The translations under genes were made by a program, and so were the position numbers. This document shows positions 1 to 8,889 of a stretch of 64,000 nt of DNA, in pieces; positions within the stretch are counted from its first letter, which is position 1; each line of letters starts with the position of its first letter. The notes below the pieces were generated by a model. That model did not search any database. It was not told where the DNA came from and saw only the letters and a list, made by a program, of their open reading frames with translations. Source of the stretch: Algicola sp. (lineage in GTDB: Bacteria; Bacteroidota; Bacteroidia; Flavobacteriales; Flavobacteriaceae); assembly GCA_018222915.1 (NCBI GenBank), contig JAAEZI010000006.1, forward strand, positions 19,446-83,445, given 5' to 3'.

Positions 1-411
1 ATTGAAACAAGCGCCTTCGACCTAAAAGATGTCAAAACCAGTATTCAACAGAAAGTAGGGTTGGAACTAGAAAACGCCTCAGGGCATTTAAAACTTTCAG
101 AGAATAGTATCACCATTTCTGCAGACGTCGAAAAGTTTACTGAAGGCATTTTTGAAGTCCCAGTTGTTATACTGAACCAACCAAGGGATGTGCAAATTAA
201 TTATTTCCCAAAGCATATTAAGGTGGCTTATAATACGAGTCTGAAGGATTATAAGTCCGTTAAAATAAGTGATTTTAAAATTGAATGTGATTACAATGAT
301 ATTTTAACTTCACAAAAAACCTATTTTGAACCCAAGCTGATTATTAATACAGACCTTGTAAAATCGGCAAGAATGAAGCAAAGTAAGGTCGATTATATTT
401 TTGAGCAATGA
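1..411 (+). CDS. YbbR-like domain protein, C-terminal part (5' end outside window)
   Basis: The reading frame is open from the first base of the window, so this is the 3' end of a longer gene; about 136 residues are visible. The segment has the alternating beta-strand pattern of YbbR-like repeats (short hydrophobic strands such as VEVPVVILNQ-type and KLIINT). A YbbR-like protein directly before coaE is the usual arrangement in Flavobacteriaceae, and the stop overlaps the coaE start as ATGA at 408-411, which suggests translational coupling. YbbR domains are found in membrane-associated proteins such as CdaR, but no function can be assigned from this fragment. The assignment rests mostly on context and fold pattern, so it is moderately sure. 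Confidence 0.7.
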   Translation: METSAFDLKDVKTSIQQKVGLELENASGHLKLSENSITISADVEKFTEGIFEVPVVILNQPRDVQINYFPKHIKVAYNTSLKDYKSVKISDFKIECDYNDILTSQKTYFEPKLIINTDLVKSARMKQSKVDYIFEQ

Positions 412-1007
412 TAGTAGTAGGATTAACAGGCGGCATCGGTAGCGGAAAGACCACCATTGCAAAGTTTTTTAATGACTTAGAGATTCCTATTTATATTGCT
501 GATGAAGAGGCGAAACGCTTAATGAATAGATCTAAGGTGATTCGGCGCAAACTCATAGCGCTTTTTGGTGATGAAGCCTACAAGGACCATACATTGAATA
601 GGCCTTTTATAGCATCTAAAATCTTTAATAATAAAGTGTTTTTAGATAAAATGAACGCCATCGTCCACCCAAAAGTGGCTGCTCATTTTAAGCGATGGGC
701 AAAAAAACAAGACGCTCCTTACGTTATAAAAGAAGCTGCTATAATTTTTGAGCACGATGCACAAGATAACTATGATTTTATCGTTACGGTTACAGCAGAT
801 ATGGATGCGCGAATCAAAAGAGTTGTCCAACGAGATGATACCAATAGAGATAAAGTTCTGGCGATCATGAAGCATCAAATGAGTGACGAAGAAAAGGTTA
901 AACGCTCGCATTTTGTGATTGTTAATAATGACCTAAAGGATGCTAAAAAGCAAGTACTTCAAACACATAAGGCGATCTTAAAAGCACTCGAAAAAATAAA
1001 AAATTAA
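408..1007 (+). CDS. coaE: Dephospho-CoA kinase
   Basis: Catalyses the last step of coenzyme A synthesis, ATP-dependent phosphorylation of the 3'-OH of dephospho-CoA, in the cytosol. The N-terminus is a classical P-loop (GLTGGIGSGKTT, residues 5-16), followed by the DxEAKRL stretch near residue 32 and HPKV near residue 85, both typical of CoaE. At 199 residues it is the normal family length. The ATG overlaps the TGA of the YbbR-like gene by 4 bases, so the two are probably one operon and coupled. Nothing is unusual in the sequence. Confidence 0.95.
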   Translation: MIVVGLTGGIGSGKTTIAKFFNDLEIPIYIADEEAKRLMNRSKVIRRKLIALFGDEAYKDHTLNRPFIASKIFNNKVFLDKMNAIVHPKVAAHFKRWAKKQDAPYVIKEAAIIFEHDAQDNYDFIVTVTADMDARIKRVVQRDDTNRDKVLAIMKHQMSDEEKVKRSHFVIVNNDLKDAKKQVLQTHKAILKALEKIKN

Positions 1008-1067
1008 CATAACTGTTAATGTAAGGTTAAACCCTAATAATTCTAAATGTTAAAATACTAAATTTGA

Positions 1068-2645
1068 ATGATGGGCAAAAAGCTATTCATTTTATTGGTG
1101 GTTTTGATGAGTTTGTCTCTCATTGGCATCATCTTCGTTCAGGCATTTTTTATTAACAACACCTTAAAAAACGAAGAGAAACAATTTACTTTAAATGTTA
1201 AGCGTTCTCTTATTTCGGTGTCAAAAGCTATTGAAGATAAAGAGCTTTTAAGTTACGACAGACTGTACAAGGAAGCGATTAACAGTGGACGGAATCCTGA
1301 TACTACGGAAATCAAGCATCTCTTGATTTTTGATTCCTTCGATGAGGAGACCAATCAGGCTATTCGTTTTAAAAACGCCATTTCTGAAGAGAGTTTTAAA
1401 GTTCCATCGTTGTTCTTTGACATTGGTACAGACAGTATAAATATTAGTAGGTTCACGAATATTAGTGAAACCAAGGTTTTTGAGCCCAATTCTATCGATG
1501 GAAAAATCAATTTAAGTCCTATTAAGACTTATCGCGATTATAACACCTTAGATGAAATTGGACGACGACACTACAAGGAAGGGTATCGTAAAGTATACAA
1601 GAATTATCCGGTTTATAAGCGTATTAAAAATGAGGAAGTTTCCGAATTATTGCAATCACAATTTTCAAGTAGTGGTATCAATACCTCTTTTGAATACGCT
1701 ATTTATGACAAAGATTTATCGACTAAAATACAATCAGATAATTTCGATTTAAATATAGAATCAACCATTGGAATTCCTGTGTTTGCAGATAATGAAAACA
1801 AAAGTAATTATACACTTTATGTGGATTTTCCGGAGCGTAGAAAATACCTATTGTCTTCAATTTTAGGCATGATAGTGCTTTCAATTATTTTCACGTCAAT
1901 CATAATATTGGCTTATTCTAGTGCGATTTATCAATTGATAAGACAACGACAAATCTCACAGATTAAAACCGATTTTATTAATAATATGACGCACGAATTC
2001 AAAACACCAATTGCTACGATAAACTTGGCATTAGATTCTATTAAGAATCCCAAGATTATTGGCGATCAAACGAAAGTGATGCGTTATTTAAATATGATTA
2101 AGGACGAAAATAAACGTATGCATGCACAAGTAGAGAATGTGTTGCGAATTTCTAAATTAGAAAAAAACGAACTTAACATCAGTAAGGAACGTGTAAAGCT
2201 TCACGACTTAGTAGAAGATGCGATGACGCATGTGGAACTAATAGTAGAAGATCGAAAGGGGTATGTTAAAACCCATTTAAAGGCAGATAAATCTTCGGTT
2301 TTAGCTAATGAAACACATTTTACGAATGTGATTGTTAATATTTTGGACAATGCCATCAAGTATAGTGATGACGCTCCAAAAATTGATATTTATACAGAGA
2401 ATGTAGGAAATAATATCTTGCTTAAAATTTCAGATCAAGGAAATGGAATGTCTAAGCAAGTGCAAAAACGCGTGTTCGAAAAATTTTATAGAGAACACAC
2501 AGGGAATGTACACAATGTAAAAGGCCACGGTTTAGGTTTGGCTTATGTTAAACGAATCGTAGATGACCATCAAGGTCACATATCAGTAGAAAGTGAAAAG
2601 GGAAAAGGCAGCACATTTATTATAAAATTGCCACTAATATCATAA
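1068..2645 (+). CDS. Sensor histidine kinase of the RprX type
   Basis: Membrane sensor kinase of a two-component pair. One membrane helix lies at about residues 5-27 and a second at about 262-286; the roughly 235 residues between them form an extracytoplasmic sensor domain of unknown ligand. The HisKA box reads MTHEFKTP with the phospho-accepting His at residue 309. The ATPase part has the N box (NILDNAIKYSD), G1 (DQGNGMS) and G2 (GHGLGLAYV). There is no obvious HAMP domain between the second helix and HisKA. The cognate regulator starts 3 bases after the stop. Similarity in layout to Bacteroides RprX is from memory. Two in-frame ATGs (1068 and 1071) are possible starts, with little difference in product. 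Confidence 0.93.
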   Translation: MMGKKLFILLVVLMSLSLIGIIFVQAFFINNTLKNEEKQFTLNVKRSLISVSKAIEDKELLSYDRLYKEAINSGRNPDTTEIKHLLIFDSFDEETNQAIRFKNAISEESFKVPSLFFDIGTDSINISRFTNISETKVFEPNSIDGKINLSPIKTYRDYNTLDEIGRRHYKEGYRKVYKNYPVYKRIKNEEVSELLQSQFSSSGINTSFEYAIYDKDLSTKIQSDNFDLNIESTIGIPVFADNENKSNYTLYVDFPERRKYLLSSILGMIVLSIIFTSIIILAYSSAIYQLIRQRQISQIKTDFINNMTHEFKTPIATINLALDSIKNPKIIGDQTKVMRYLNMIKDENKRMHAQVENVLRISKLEKNELNISKERVKLHDLVEDAMTHVELIVEDRKGYVKTHLKADKSSVLANETHFTNVIVNILDNAIKYSDDAPKIDIYTENVGNNILLKISDQGNGMSKQVQKRVFEKFYREHTGNVHNVKGHGLGLAYVKRIVDDHQGHISVESEKGKGSTFIIKLPLIS

Positions 2646-2648
2646 ATT

Positions 2649-3359
2649 ATGGAAGAGCAAAATAAGAAAATACTTTTAGTAGAGGATGATCCAAATTTCG
2701 GGACAGTCTTAAAGGACTATTTAAACATGAATGATTATGACGTCGTTCACGCTAAAAACGGAATGGAGGGATTTGAAAAATTCAAAAAGGACGATTACGA
2801 TCTATGTATCTTAGATGTGATGATGCCTTATAAGGATGGATTTACTCTAGCTAAGGAAATAAGAGAGAAAAACGCAGATGTACCTATTATATTCTTGACG
2901 GCTAAGGCGATGAAAGAAGATGTTTTAAAAGGGTATAAAGTAGGAGCAGATGACTATCTTAACAAGCCTTTTGATAGTGAAGTATTACTTATGAAGATCA
3001 AAGCGATTATGCAACGTAAGGCAACAGATACGATTGCAGATAGTAAGCAGTTTGAATTTAAGATTGGAAAATTTGATTTAAATTCTAAGTTGCGTTTCTT
3101 GAAATTCAATGGTGAAGACCCTATCAAATTATCACCTAAGGAAAATGAATTACTGAGAATGCTCGCATTACATGAAAATGATCTCATGCCACGAGAATTA
3201 GCGCTTACTAAAATTTGGAGAGATGACAATTATTTTACGTCCAGAAGTATGGATGTCTACATTGCCAAATTGAGAAAGTATTTGAAATTAGATCCTAACG
3301 TTGAAATCTTAAATATTCACGGAGAAGGATTTAGACTTGTGGTGAACCAAGAAGCATAA
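2649..3359 (+). CDS. OmpR/PhoB-family response regulator (RprY type)
   Basis: DNA-binding partner of the preceding histidine kinase. The receiver domain (residues 1-125) has the acidic pair EDD at 12-14, the phosphorylation site Asp56 in LDVMMP, the Thr in FLTAK and the conserved Lys in LNKPF. The C-terminal winged helix (about 135-235) has the trans_reg_C pattern, with LSPKENELLRML, SRSMDVYIAKLRKYL and a final GEGFRL. It begins only 3 bases after the kinase stop, so the two are co-transcribed, and a strong terminator follows. Target genes cannot be read from the window. Confidence 0.95.
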   Translation: MEEQNKKILLVEDDPNFGTVLKDYLNMNDYDVVHAKNGMEGFEKFKKDDYDLCILDVMMPYKDGFTLAKEIREKNADVPIIFLTAKAMKEDVLKGYKVGADDYLNKPFDSEVLLMKIKAIMQRKATDTIADSKQFEFKIGKFDLNSKLRFLKFNGEDPIKLSPKENELLRMLALHENDLMPRELALTKIWRDDNYFTSRSMDVYIAKLRKYLKLDPNVEILNIHGEGFRLVVNQEA

Positions 3360-3380
3360 ATTGAAAGTATCATAAAATAA

Positions 3381-3411
3381 AAAAGCCAATCTCATTGAGA
3401 TTGGCTTTTTT
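3381..3411. terminator. Bidirectional rho-independent terminator
   Basis: Perfect inverted repeat (AAAAGCCAATCTCA at 3381-3394 with its complement at 3396-3409) flanked by an A tract on one side and a T run on the other. It lies between the convergent response regulator (+) and csp (-) genes and can end both transcripts. Confidence 0.9.
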
Positions 3412-3432
3412 CTTAAACATATCGGGAATATA

Positions 3433-3624
3433 TTAGATAACTTTTACGTTAGTCGCATTTAATCCTTTTTGTCCTTGTGTCAATTCAAATTCCACCTGAT
3501 CTCCTTCACGAACCTCGTCAATTAAACCTGAAATGTGCACAAAGTGCTCTTTGTTGTTGTCATCTTCAGTGATAAATCCAAAACCTTTAGAATCATTGAA
3601 GAATTTTACGGTACCTTTACTCAT
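3433..3624 (-). CDS. Cold shock protein, CspA family
   Basis: Single cold-shock domain of 63 residues, the family's usual size; a single-stranded nucleic acid binding RNA chaperone. RNP1 is KGFGFI (residues 13-18). RNP2 reads FVHIS where many homologues have FVHFS. The opening MSKGTVKFFN is typical. It lies downstream of miaA on the same strand but has its own promoter-like box and its own terminator, so it is probably an independent transcript. Whether it is cold-induced cannot be told from sequence. Confidence 0.95.
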   Translation of the reverse strand: MSKGTVKFFNDSKGFGFITEDDNNKEHFVHISGLIDEVREGDQVEFELTQGQKGLNATNVKVI

Positions 3625-3649
3625 AATGTATATTATATTATTTAAGCGA

Positions 3650-3657
3650 CAAATGTA
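3650..3657 (-). promoter_or_regulatory. Candidate -7 promoter element of the csp gene
   Basis: On the minus strand the sequence reads TACATTTG, matching the Bacteroidetes -7 consensus TAnnTTTG, 25 bases before the csp ATG. A clear TTG -33 element at the usual spacing is not present, so this is a moderate prediction. Confidence 0.45.
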
Positions 3658-3705
3658 GAGCTAATTAATTGAAAATAAGCATTTTTTGGATTTATAATTA
3701 AATTT

Positions 3706-4629
3706 TTACTTTAAATTAGGCAAAATAGATTCTAAAGTGCTGATTACTTGTGTTATACCTGTTTTGTAATCAAACCAGATAATCTCTTTATTTTTTTTAA
3801 ACCACGTGAGCTGTCGCTTAGCGAAACGTCTCGTGTTTTTTTTGATTTCTGAAATGGCTTCTTCTAAACTGCATTCGTTGTCTAAGTAGCGAAAGAGTTC
3901 CTTATAGCCTACAGTGTTGAGCGCATTGAGATGTTTTTTAGAATAGAGTAGTTTAACTTCTAGCATTAAACCAACATCAATCATATGATCTACCCTCTGC
4001 TTCATGCGATCATAAATTATTTGCCTATCTGCTGTTAACCCAATGGTGATGGTTTTAAAAGGTCTAGGTTTATCTTCTTTTTTTAAAAATGATGTGTAAG
4101 TGAGACCAGATGATAGGCAGACTTCGAGCGCTCTGATAACGCGTTTCGGATTATCGATAGCGATCGTTTCATAGGCTTTTGGGTCTAGCGTTTTTAATTG
4201 TAATTGTAAAGGTTCCAGTCCTTCGGTTTGATGACGCTTGTTCAGCTCTTCTCTCAGTTCCATGTTTACTTTGGGTAGGTCATCTAAGCCTTTCGTAACG
4301 CTATCTACAAATAGTCCGGAGCCACCTACCATAATGACGACCTGATGTGTTTTATGCAATTCATTTATGGTATCCATAGCATCTTTTTCAAAATCACCAA
4401 CGTTATAATACGTGTCTACCGAAAGGTGATGAATAAAATGATGTGGTGCTTGTGCTAATTCCGAAGGCGTTGGAGCAGCAGTTCCAATAGACATTTCTTT
4501 GTAAAATTGCCTAGAATCTGCTGAAATAATTTCCGTATTGAAATGCTGAGCTAATTGAAGGCTTAGTGCTGTTTTGCCAATGGCTGTTGGACCAACAATG
4601 GAGATGAGTATAGGTTGCTTATTCGAAAT
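3706..4629 (-). CDS. miaA: tRNA dimethylallyltransferase, apparently starting at an ATT codon
   Basis: Adds the dimethylallyl group to N6 of A37 in tRNAs that read codons beginning with U. From the proposed start the 307-residue product has the P-loop GPTAIGKT (13-20), the catalytic DSRQ motif (Asp38) and the RVIRALEV and KRQLTWFKK segments of the family. The first canonical start in frame (ATG at 4494, residue 46) would remove both the P-loop and DSRQ. Upstream to the in-frame stop at 4666-4668 there is no ATG, GTG, TTG or CTG. The ATT at 4627-4629 gives MSNKQPILISIVGPT, the N-terminus expected of the family. It lies 23 bases after the stop of the ion channel gene, so translation may depend on coupling. 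Function is certain; the start is inferred. Confidence 0.93.
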   Translation of the reverse strand: MSNKQPILISIVGPTAIGKTALSLQLAQHFNTEIISADSRQFYKEMSIGTAAPTPSELAQAPHHFIHHLSVDTYYNVGDFEKDAMDTINELHKTHQVVIMVGGSGLFVDSVTKGLDDLPKVNMELREELNKRHQTEGLEPLQLQLKTLDPKAYETIAIDNPKRVIRALEVCLSSGLTYTSFLKKEDKPRPFKTITIGLTADRQIIYDRMKQRVDHMIDVGLMLEVKLLYSKKHLNALNTVGYKELFRYLDNECSLEEAISEIKKNTRRFAKRQLTWFKKNKEIIWFDYKTGITQVISTLESILPNLK

Positions 4630-4652
4630 GATCGTTGATTTTAATTTGATAT

Positions 4653-5519
4653 TTAAACATGCAGATTATGACCACATTTGTGACAGAACCTTGAATTGTC
4701 TTTGTGATCACTACTGGCACAATTGCTACATACTTGAGAGTTGAGATGCAATTGCTCAGGTGGATTACCCTCTAGCTTTTCTTTTTCTGCCTTATTACTA
4801 CTTCTCACATATTCAGCTGAAACGATGCCTGTTGGCACCGCAATAATGCCATAACCTAGTATCATGATAATAGAAGTGATAAACTGTCCCAAAGGTGTTT
4901 GAGGCGCAATATCTCCAAAACCTACTGTAGTTAATGTAACAATACACCAATACACACTTTTAGGAATATTTGTAAAGCCATTTTCTTCGCCTTCAATAAG
5001 GTACATAATCGTTCCAAAAATTACGGAAGAGACTAAAACAGCAAATAGAAAAACCGCTATTTTTACTCTACTCGCAATGATGGAGTCCTTTAGTTGATTA
5101 GAGGCTCCCAAATAACGGGCGAGCTTCAGGATACGGAAAACACGTAAGAGTCTCAGAGCTCTTAATGTTACCAAGGCGTGAGATCCAACAATAAAGAAAG
5201 AGAGGTATTTTGGAATGGTCGACAAAAAATCAACAATACCATAAAAGCTAAAAATATAGTTCCAAGGTTTTTTTACAACGATAATTCGAGCAATGTACTC
5301 CACTGTAAATAATATGGTCACAATCCATTCACCAATATTCAATAAATTGTGATATTTCGCGTCAATTTCATTAACGCTTTCCAACATGACCAAAGCAATA
5401 CTGGCTAAGATGAAAAAAAGTAAGATGATATCAAACAATTTACCAGCAGGAGTGTCTGCTTCATAAATAATTTCATGAAGTTTATGACGCCAATCAGATT
5501 GCGGTTTTTGAGTATCCAT
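4653..5519 (-). CDS. Voltage-gated K+ channel-like protein with C-terminal zinc ribbon
   Basis: Six-helix cation channel of the voltage-gated family in the inner membrane. S1 is about residues 27-49. S4 is clear, with basic residues at every third position (R120, R123, R126, R129, K132, R135). The selectivity filter is TTVGFGD (197-203), a K+-type filter, followed by S6 at about 212-235. After a charged linker the protein ends in a Cys-x2-Cys ... Cys-x2-Cys module (C264, C267, C279, C282) that looks like a small zinc ribbon, presumably cytoplasmic. The 288-residue length fits a single-domain bacterial Kv channel plus this tail. It sits between the DUF3857 gene and miaA in a minus-strand run. 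Confidence 0.9.
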   Translation of the reverse strand: MDTQKPQSDWRHKLHEIIYEADTPAGKLFDIILLFFILASIALVMLESVNEIDAKYHNLLNIGEWIVTILFTVEYIARIIVVKKPWNYIFSFYGIVDFLSTIPKYLSFFIVGSHALVTLRALRLLRVFRILKLARYLGASNQLKDSIIASRVKIAVFLFAVLVSSVIFGTIMYLIEGEENGFTNIPKSVYWCIVTLTTVGFGDIAPQTPLGQFITSIIMILGYGIIAVPTGIVSAEYVRSSNKAEKEKLEGNPPEQLHLNSQVCSNCASSDHKDNSRFCHKCGHNLHV

Positions 5520-5540
5520 TACTTCAAAAGTACTAAAAAG

Positions 5541-7508
5541 TTATGGTTTCTTTTTTAATACAATCAATGAGTTTTTTTCTATATCGACAATCGTAGCAAA
5601 ATAATTTTTCAAATAAGGATAGTATCCAGCGTCGTAGATAGCTTCTTTAAAATTAAATTTAAAATAGATGACTACAGAATTTTCTTCGACATTCGTGTTA
5701 AACAAAAGGGTTCCAGTATTGTTAGGTAGACCAATACTTGCCTGTTTTGGGAACTCAATCACGTCATAGCCTTCTGTATTTATTTTCGCCGTATAGAGGT
5801 AGGTATCCTTGAAACCAAAATCTATTGGGTATGTACGTTCTTGCAATTTAAAAGGGTTTTCATCGAAAAATGTCATAAGAATTGGATTGATATATAAGGT
5901 TTCTCCAACCACGTCTACAGGTTTTTCAACGTCAAATATTTCCTTAAATTCAGGACTTGTCTTATCAGTAGTTTCTGAAGAATGAGATAGAAATTGCAGG
6001 TCATTATTTTGGTTGACATAATAGTCTTCCAAATAAGTTTCTTCATTACTGAAATATTTTCTTTTAGTTATGAGCGCATGATAGCCACTACTAGTGCCTT
6101 CTATCTGTCCTTTGATCGTATTATCTTCAATGCTAAATTGTCCGAGGTATTTCTGAAGGTTCAGTGATTCTGGGAAGATGTCTATCCAGTAGCCACCTTC
6201 CTTAAAATCTATAAGTCTTCCATATTGATTCAAACATCTAAATGGTAATTGCCCGAAGGTTAAGTAGTTATCTGTGGCGTCCAATAAATAGGTCTCATCA
6301 TTAACAGTAATTTGAACAATTAAGTAGTTGAAATCTGAAATAACTGGATAAATTTTTGTTGCTAGTCCATTTCTTCTTGTAGAGAGTAACACAGGTTTTA
6401 CCTCAATATCATGAACATCCATTAAATTATGAAGTAAAATATTAATCTCTGAAACGCTACCTGACTTTTCGTCAATTAGGTCTTTAATAGAAACATTTTC
6501 AAAAATGCTAAATTCCTCATTCCAGGTATAATTGGATTGCACAAATTTGTAAATTGCCTTGGCTTTTTCTAACGGGTCTTTGATATTTGCTATGTCATCA
6601 CTTAATAAGTCTTTTACAGCACCACTTTTCTTAAGTTGACGTCCAATACTACTGTCGCTCTTCAGTTCACCTTCAACACTTTTCCAAGTTTTGGTAATAT
6701 TATCAACACGTCCGTCAAAACCTCTAAATACTTTCAGTTCATATTCAATTCTAGCCAAATAGTTTTGCTTTGTGGTCATGTAGTCCTCTTCAATAAAAGC
6801 AGGAATATCTTTCATAATGTATATATAATCACCACAGTCTGATGAACCTCGACCAGAGGCATGCAAGCAGTTTTTTCTGATTTCAGAAAAATTCATATAC
6901 AATTTTTTACCACCTACCAATTTGATGTGATATTCCCAATTTCCTGGAATACTTGGTCGGTATTCGCTATGCAGTTTAGGGATGTCATCCTGAAAATACC
7001 AACTTTTATATTTAAACATGTAAGGAGACTCTAGTTCATAACTATAAGTAATAACCGATCCCACTTTGATATTTGGAAACGTGAATTTAACTAAGGTTTG
7101 ATCTTCACGATAGACTTCCTCAAAAATATCATCCTTATCTAATTTTGTTTTGGTAACCTTGCCGTCTTCTAGGTTATAAACCGTTGCGACTATTTTAGAT
7201 ATTTTTTCCTTATTAATACCTTTTGGTGTGTATAGATGTATCGTTTCAGTGGCTTTGTCGAATCCATTACGATTCAAAATCTTTAATTTTTTCTTAATCT
7301 CGGTGTTAAGTCTGAAGGTTTCCCGATCTACATAACTTTTGCCAAATTCATAAATAACCAAAGCGCGAGCCGTAGAATCATTCTCATAAACATTTAATTC
7401 TAAATCTTGTTTGGTCACTTCCATGCCTTCCGAATTAAATCCAGACTGGCTAAAAAGTTTTGACGTGAAAATGTTGGTGAAAATTAAAATTAAAAATAAT
7501 GCTCTCAT
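5541..7508 (-). CDS. Exported DUF3857 protein with a transglutaminase-like domain lacking Cys/His
   Basis: 655 residues with a signal peptide (about 1-20, ending LFSQ). The N-terminal half matches the DUF3857 layout (tyrosine-rich, GSVITYSYELESPY). A transglutaminase-like core follows around 310-420, ending in LLDATD. The usual catalytic Cys position reads GSVSEIN and the usual His position reads DFNYLIV, so two of the three catalytic residues appear replaced; this pattern is, as I recall, common among Bacteroidetes members, and the domain is probably structural or binding. It is likely periplasmic or outer-membrane associated. Its physiological role is unknown. It starts 7 bases after the exonuclease stop, in the same run. 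Confidence 0.85.
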   Translation of the reverse strand: MRALFLILIFTNIFTSKLFSQSGFNSEGMEVTKQDLELNVYENDSTARALVIYEFGKSYVDRETFRLNTEIKKKLKILNRNGFDKATETIHLYTPKGINKEKISKIVATVYNLEDGKVTKTKLDKDDIFEEVYREDQTLVKFTFPNIKVGSVITYSYELESPYMFKYKSWYFQDDIPKLHSEYRPSIPGNWEYHIKLVGGKKLYMNFSEIRKNCLHASGRGSSDCGDYIYIMKDIPAFIEEDYMTTKQNYLARIEYELKVFRGFDGRVDNITKTWKSVEGELKSDSSIGRQLKKSGAVKDLLSDDIANIKDPLEKAKAIYKFVQSNYTWNEEFSIFENVSIKDLIDEKSGSVSEINILLHNLMDVHDIEVKPVLLSTRRNGLATKIYPVISDFNYLIVQITVNDETYLLDATDNYLTFGQLPFRCLNQYGRLIDFKEGGYWIDIFPESLNLQKYLGQFSIEDNTIKGQIEGTSSGYHALITKRKYFSNEETYLEDYYVNQNNDLQFLSHSSETTDKTSPEFKEIFDVEKPVDVVGETLYINPILMTFFDENPFKLQERTYPIDFGFKDTYLYTAKINTEGYDVIEFPKQASIGLPNNTGTLLFNTNVEENSVVIYFKFNFKEAIYDAGYYPYLKNYFATIVDIEKNSLIVLKKKP

Positions 7509-7515
7509 ATTAGGC

Positions 7516-8877
7516 TTAGATAGAAATGGTTTTAACTCTTTTGTTTCGCCTTAAATAGCTTTGAATAATATGTTGTGTGTCTCTATTGTTTTGCATTGGT
7601 GTAATCACAGATTGTAACACGTCTATATTTGTTATTTGATGATTCAGGTCAACGAATCCTAATCCTTTGAAAACACCGTTCTCTATATATATAACGCTTC
7701 GTTCATCAATATCGCGACCCTGATCTACAATGATCATATTTTTATTGTCATAGCTATTTTTGGCTATAAGTTCTTCCACACGTTTATTGTAGGATTCGGG
7801 AGACTCTTCGAGAATACACGCACCATGACAATTTTTTATGGTATAATTAAAACAGTTGGACTTTGTTGGGTAAAGTCCGGTTAATTTCTGACAAAGTTCA
7901 TAGGTTTCCACGACTCTAAACATAAAGCTTTTTGCACTTTGCATATGACTAAAAGTCGTTATGGGACGTAATTCGGAGTTGGTTTTATCAATTTTTAAAT
8001 TGATGTAGCCATTGTCATCAATAAAACTGTATAAGGCATGTGTAAAAATAGTTCTGCGCAAGGCTCTGTTGTAGAGTGGTTTGTTTCGTTTAATTTCTTC
8101 ACTTTCCTTCAGCAGTGCCACAAGTTCACTTCCAGTAGCTTCGTAGGTCACTGATTTAGCCAGTAATTGTAGCTTTTTAGATTTGGTGCTGTTGTTTGTA
8201 AAATGTTGATTAATACGATGCTTGATGTTTTTGCTTTTCCCTATGTAGATGATTTCGCCATTTTCATCATGAATATAATAGACACCTGTAATGGAAGGCA
8301 GTTTATCAATGATGGTTTTATGAGTCTCATTCAGTCTTTTGACAGTTTCTGTTTTGACATTGTTCTTGATGATTTGCTTCTCTAAATCTTTAGAGAGTAA
8401 CATTTTAAACAGTTTAACAGTAGCCATGGCGTCACCGTTAGCTCGGTGTCTGTCACTAACTGGAATGCCCAATGCTCTGGTCAATTTCCCTAAACTGTAA
8501 GACGGTTGGTCAGGAATGAGTTGTTTCGACAATTCTACGGTACACAGTGTTTTTCGTTTAAAGCCAAATCCTAAGCGTTTAAACTCAGTTCTTAATATGC
8601 GATAGTCAAATTGTGCATTATGTGCCACAATGATACAATCTTCAGTAATTTCCACAATGCGCTTAGCCACTTCATAAAATTTTGGCGCATTCTTGAGCAT
8701 GTTGCTATAAATGCCAGTAAGATTGACAACGAACGGTTGAATTTCTCGCTCTGGGTTGATCAGACTTATGAATTTATCAACCACCTGATGACCGTCAAAC
8801 TTATAGATGGCAATTTCTGTAATGCCTTCTTCATTGTACTTTCCTCCGGTAGTTTCTATGTCTAGTATCGCGTAAAT
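7516..8877 (-). CDS. DnaQ-like 3'-5' exonuclease fused to a GIY-YIG nuclease domain, apparent ATT start
   Basis: Two nuclease domains in one chain. The N-terminal DEDD exonuclease has motif I DIET (Asp6, Glu8), motif II HNAQFDYR and motif III HRANGD. The middle has a GIY-YIG domain (GVYYIHD ... YIGKSKNIKHR) resembling UvrC/Cho, and the C-terminal part resembles the UvrC-associated region of Cho-like proteins. DNA repair is the likely role. The first canonical start in frame is GTG at 8784 (residue 32), which lies after motif I and would destroy the active site. Between the yggS stop (8890-8892, same frame) and motif I there are only four codons before ATT at 8875-8877, which gives MYAILDIETTGG, the N-terminus expected for the family. 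Domain calls are firm; the start is inferred. Confidence 0.9.
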   Translation of the reverse strand: MYAILDIETTGGKYNEEGITEIAIYKFDGHQVVDKFISLINPEREIQPFVVNLTGIYSNMLKNAPKFYEVAKRIVEITEDCIIVAHNAQFDYRILRTEFKRLGFGFKRKTLCTVELSKQLIPDQPSYSLGKLTRALGIPVSDRHRANGDAMATVKLFKMLLSKDLEKQIIKNNVKTETVKRLNETHKTIIDKLPSITGVYYIHDENGEIIYIGKSKNIKHRINQHFTNNSTKSKKLQLLAKSVTYEATGSELVALLKESEEIKRNKPLYNRALRRTIFTHALYSFIDDNGYINLKIDKTNSELRPITTFSHMQSAKSFMFRVVETYELCQKLTGLYPTKSNCFNYTIKNCHGACILEESPESYNKRVEELIAKNSYDNKNMIIVDQGRDIDERSVIYIENGVFKGLGFVDLNHQITNIDVLQSVITPMQNNRDTQHIIQSYLRRNKRVKTISI

Positions 8878-8889
8878 AACTCTAAATGT

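Noticed and set aside
5541..7508. Active transglutaminase in the DUF3857 protein
   Set aside because: Cys and His positions are Val and Tyr, so only the fold is supported.
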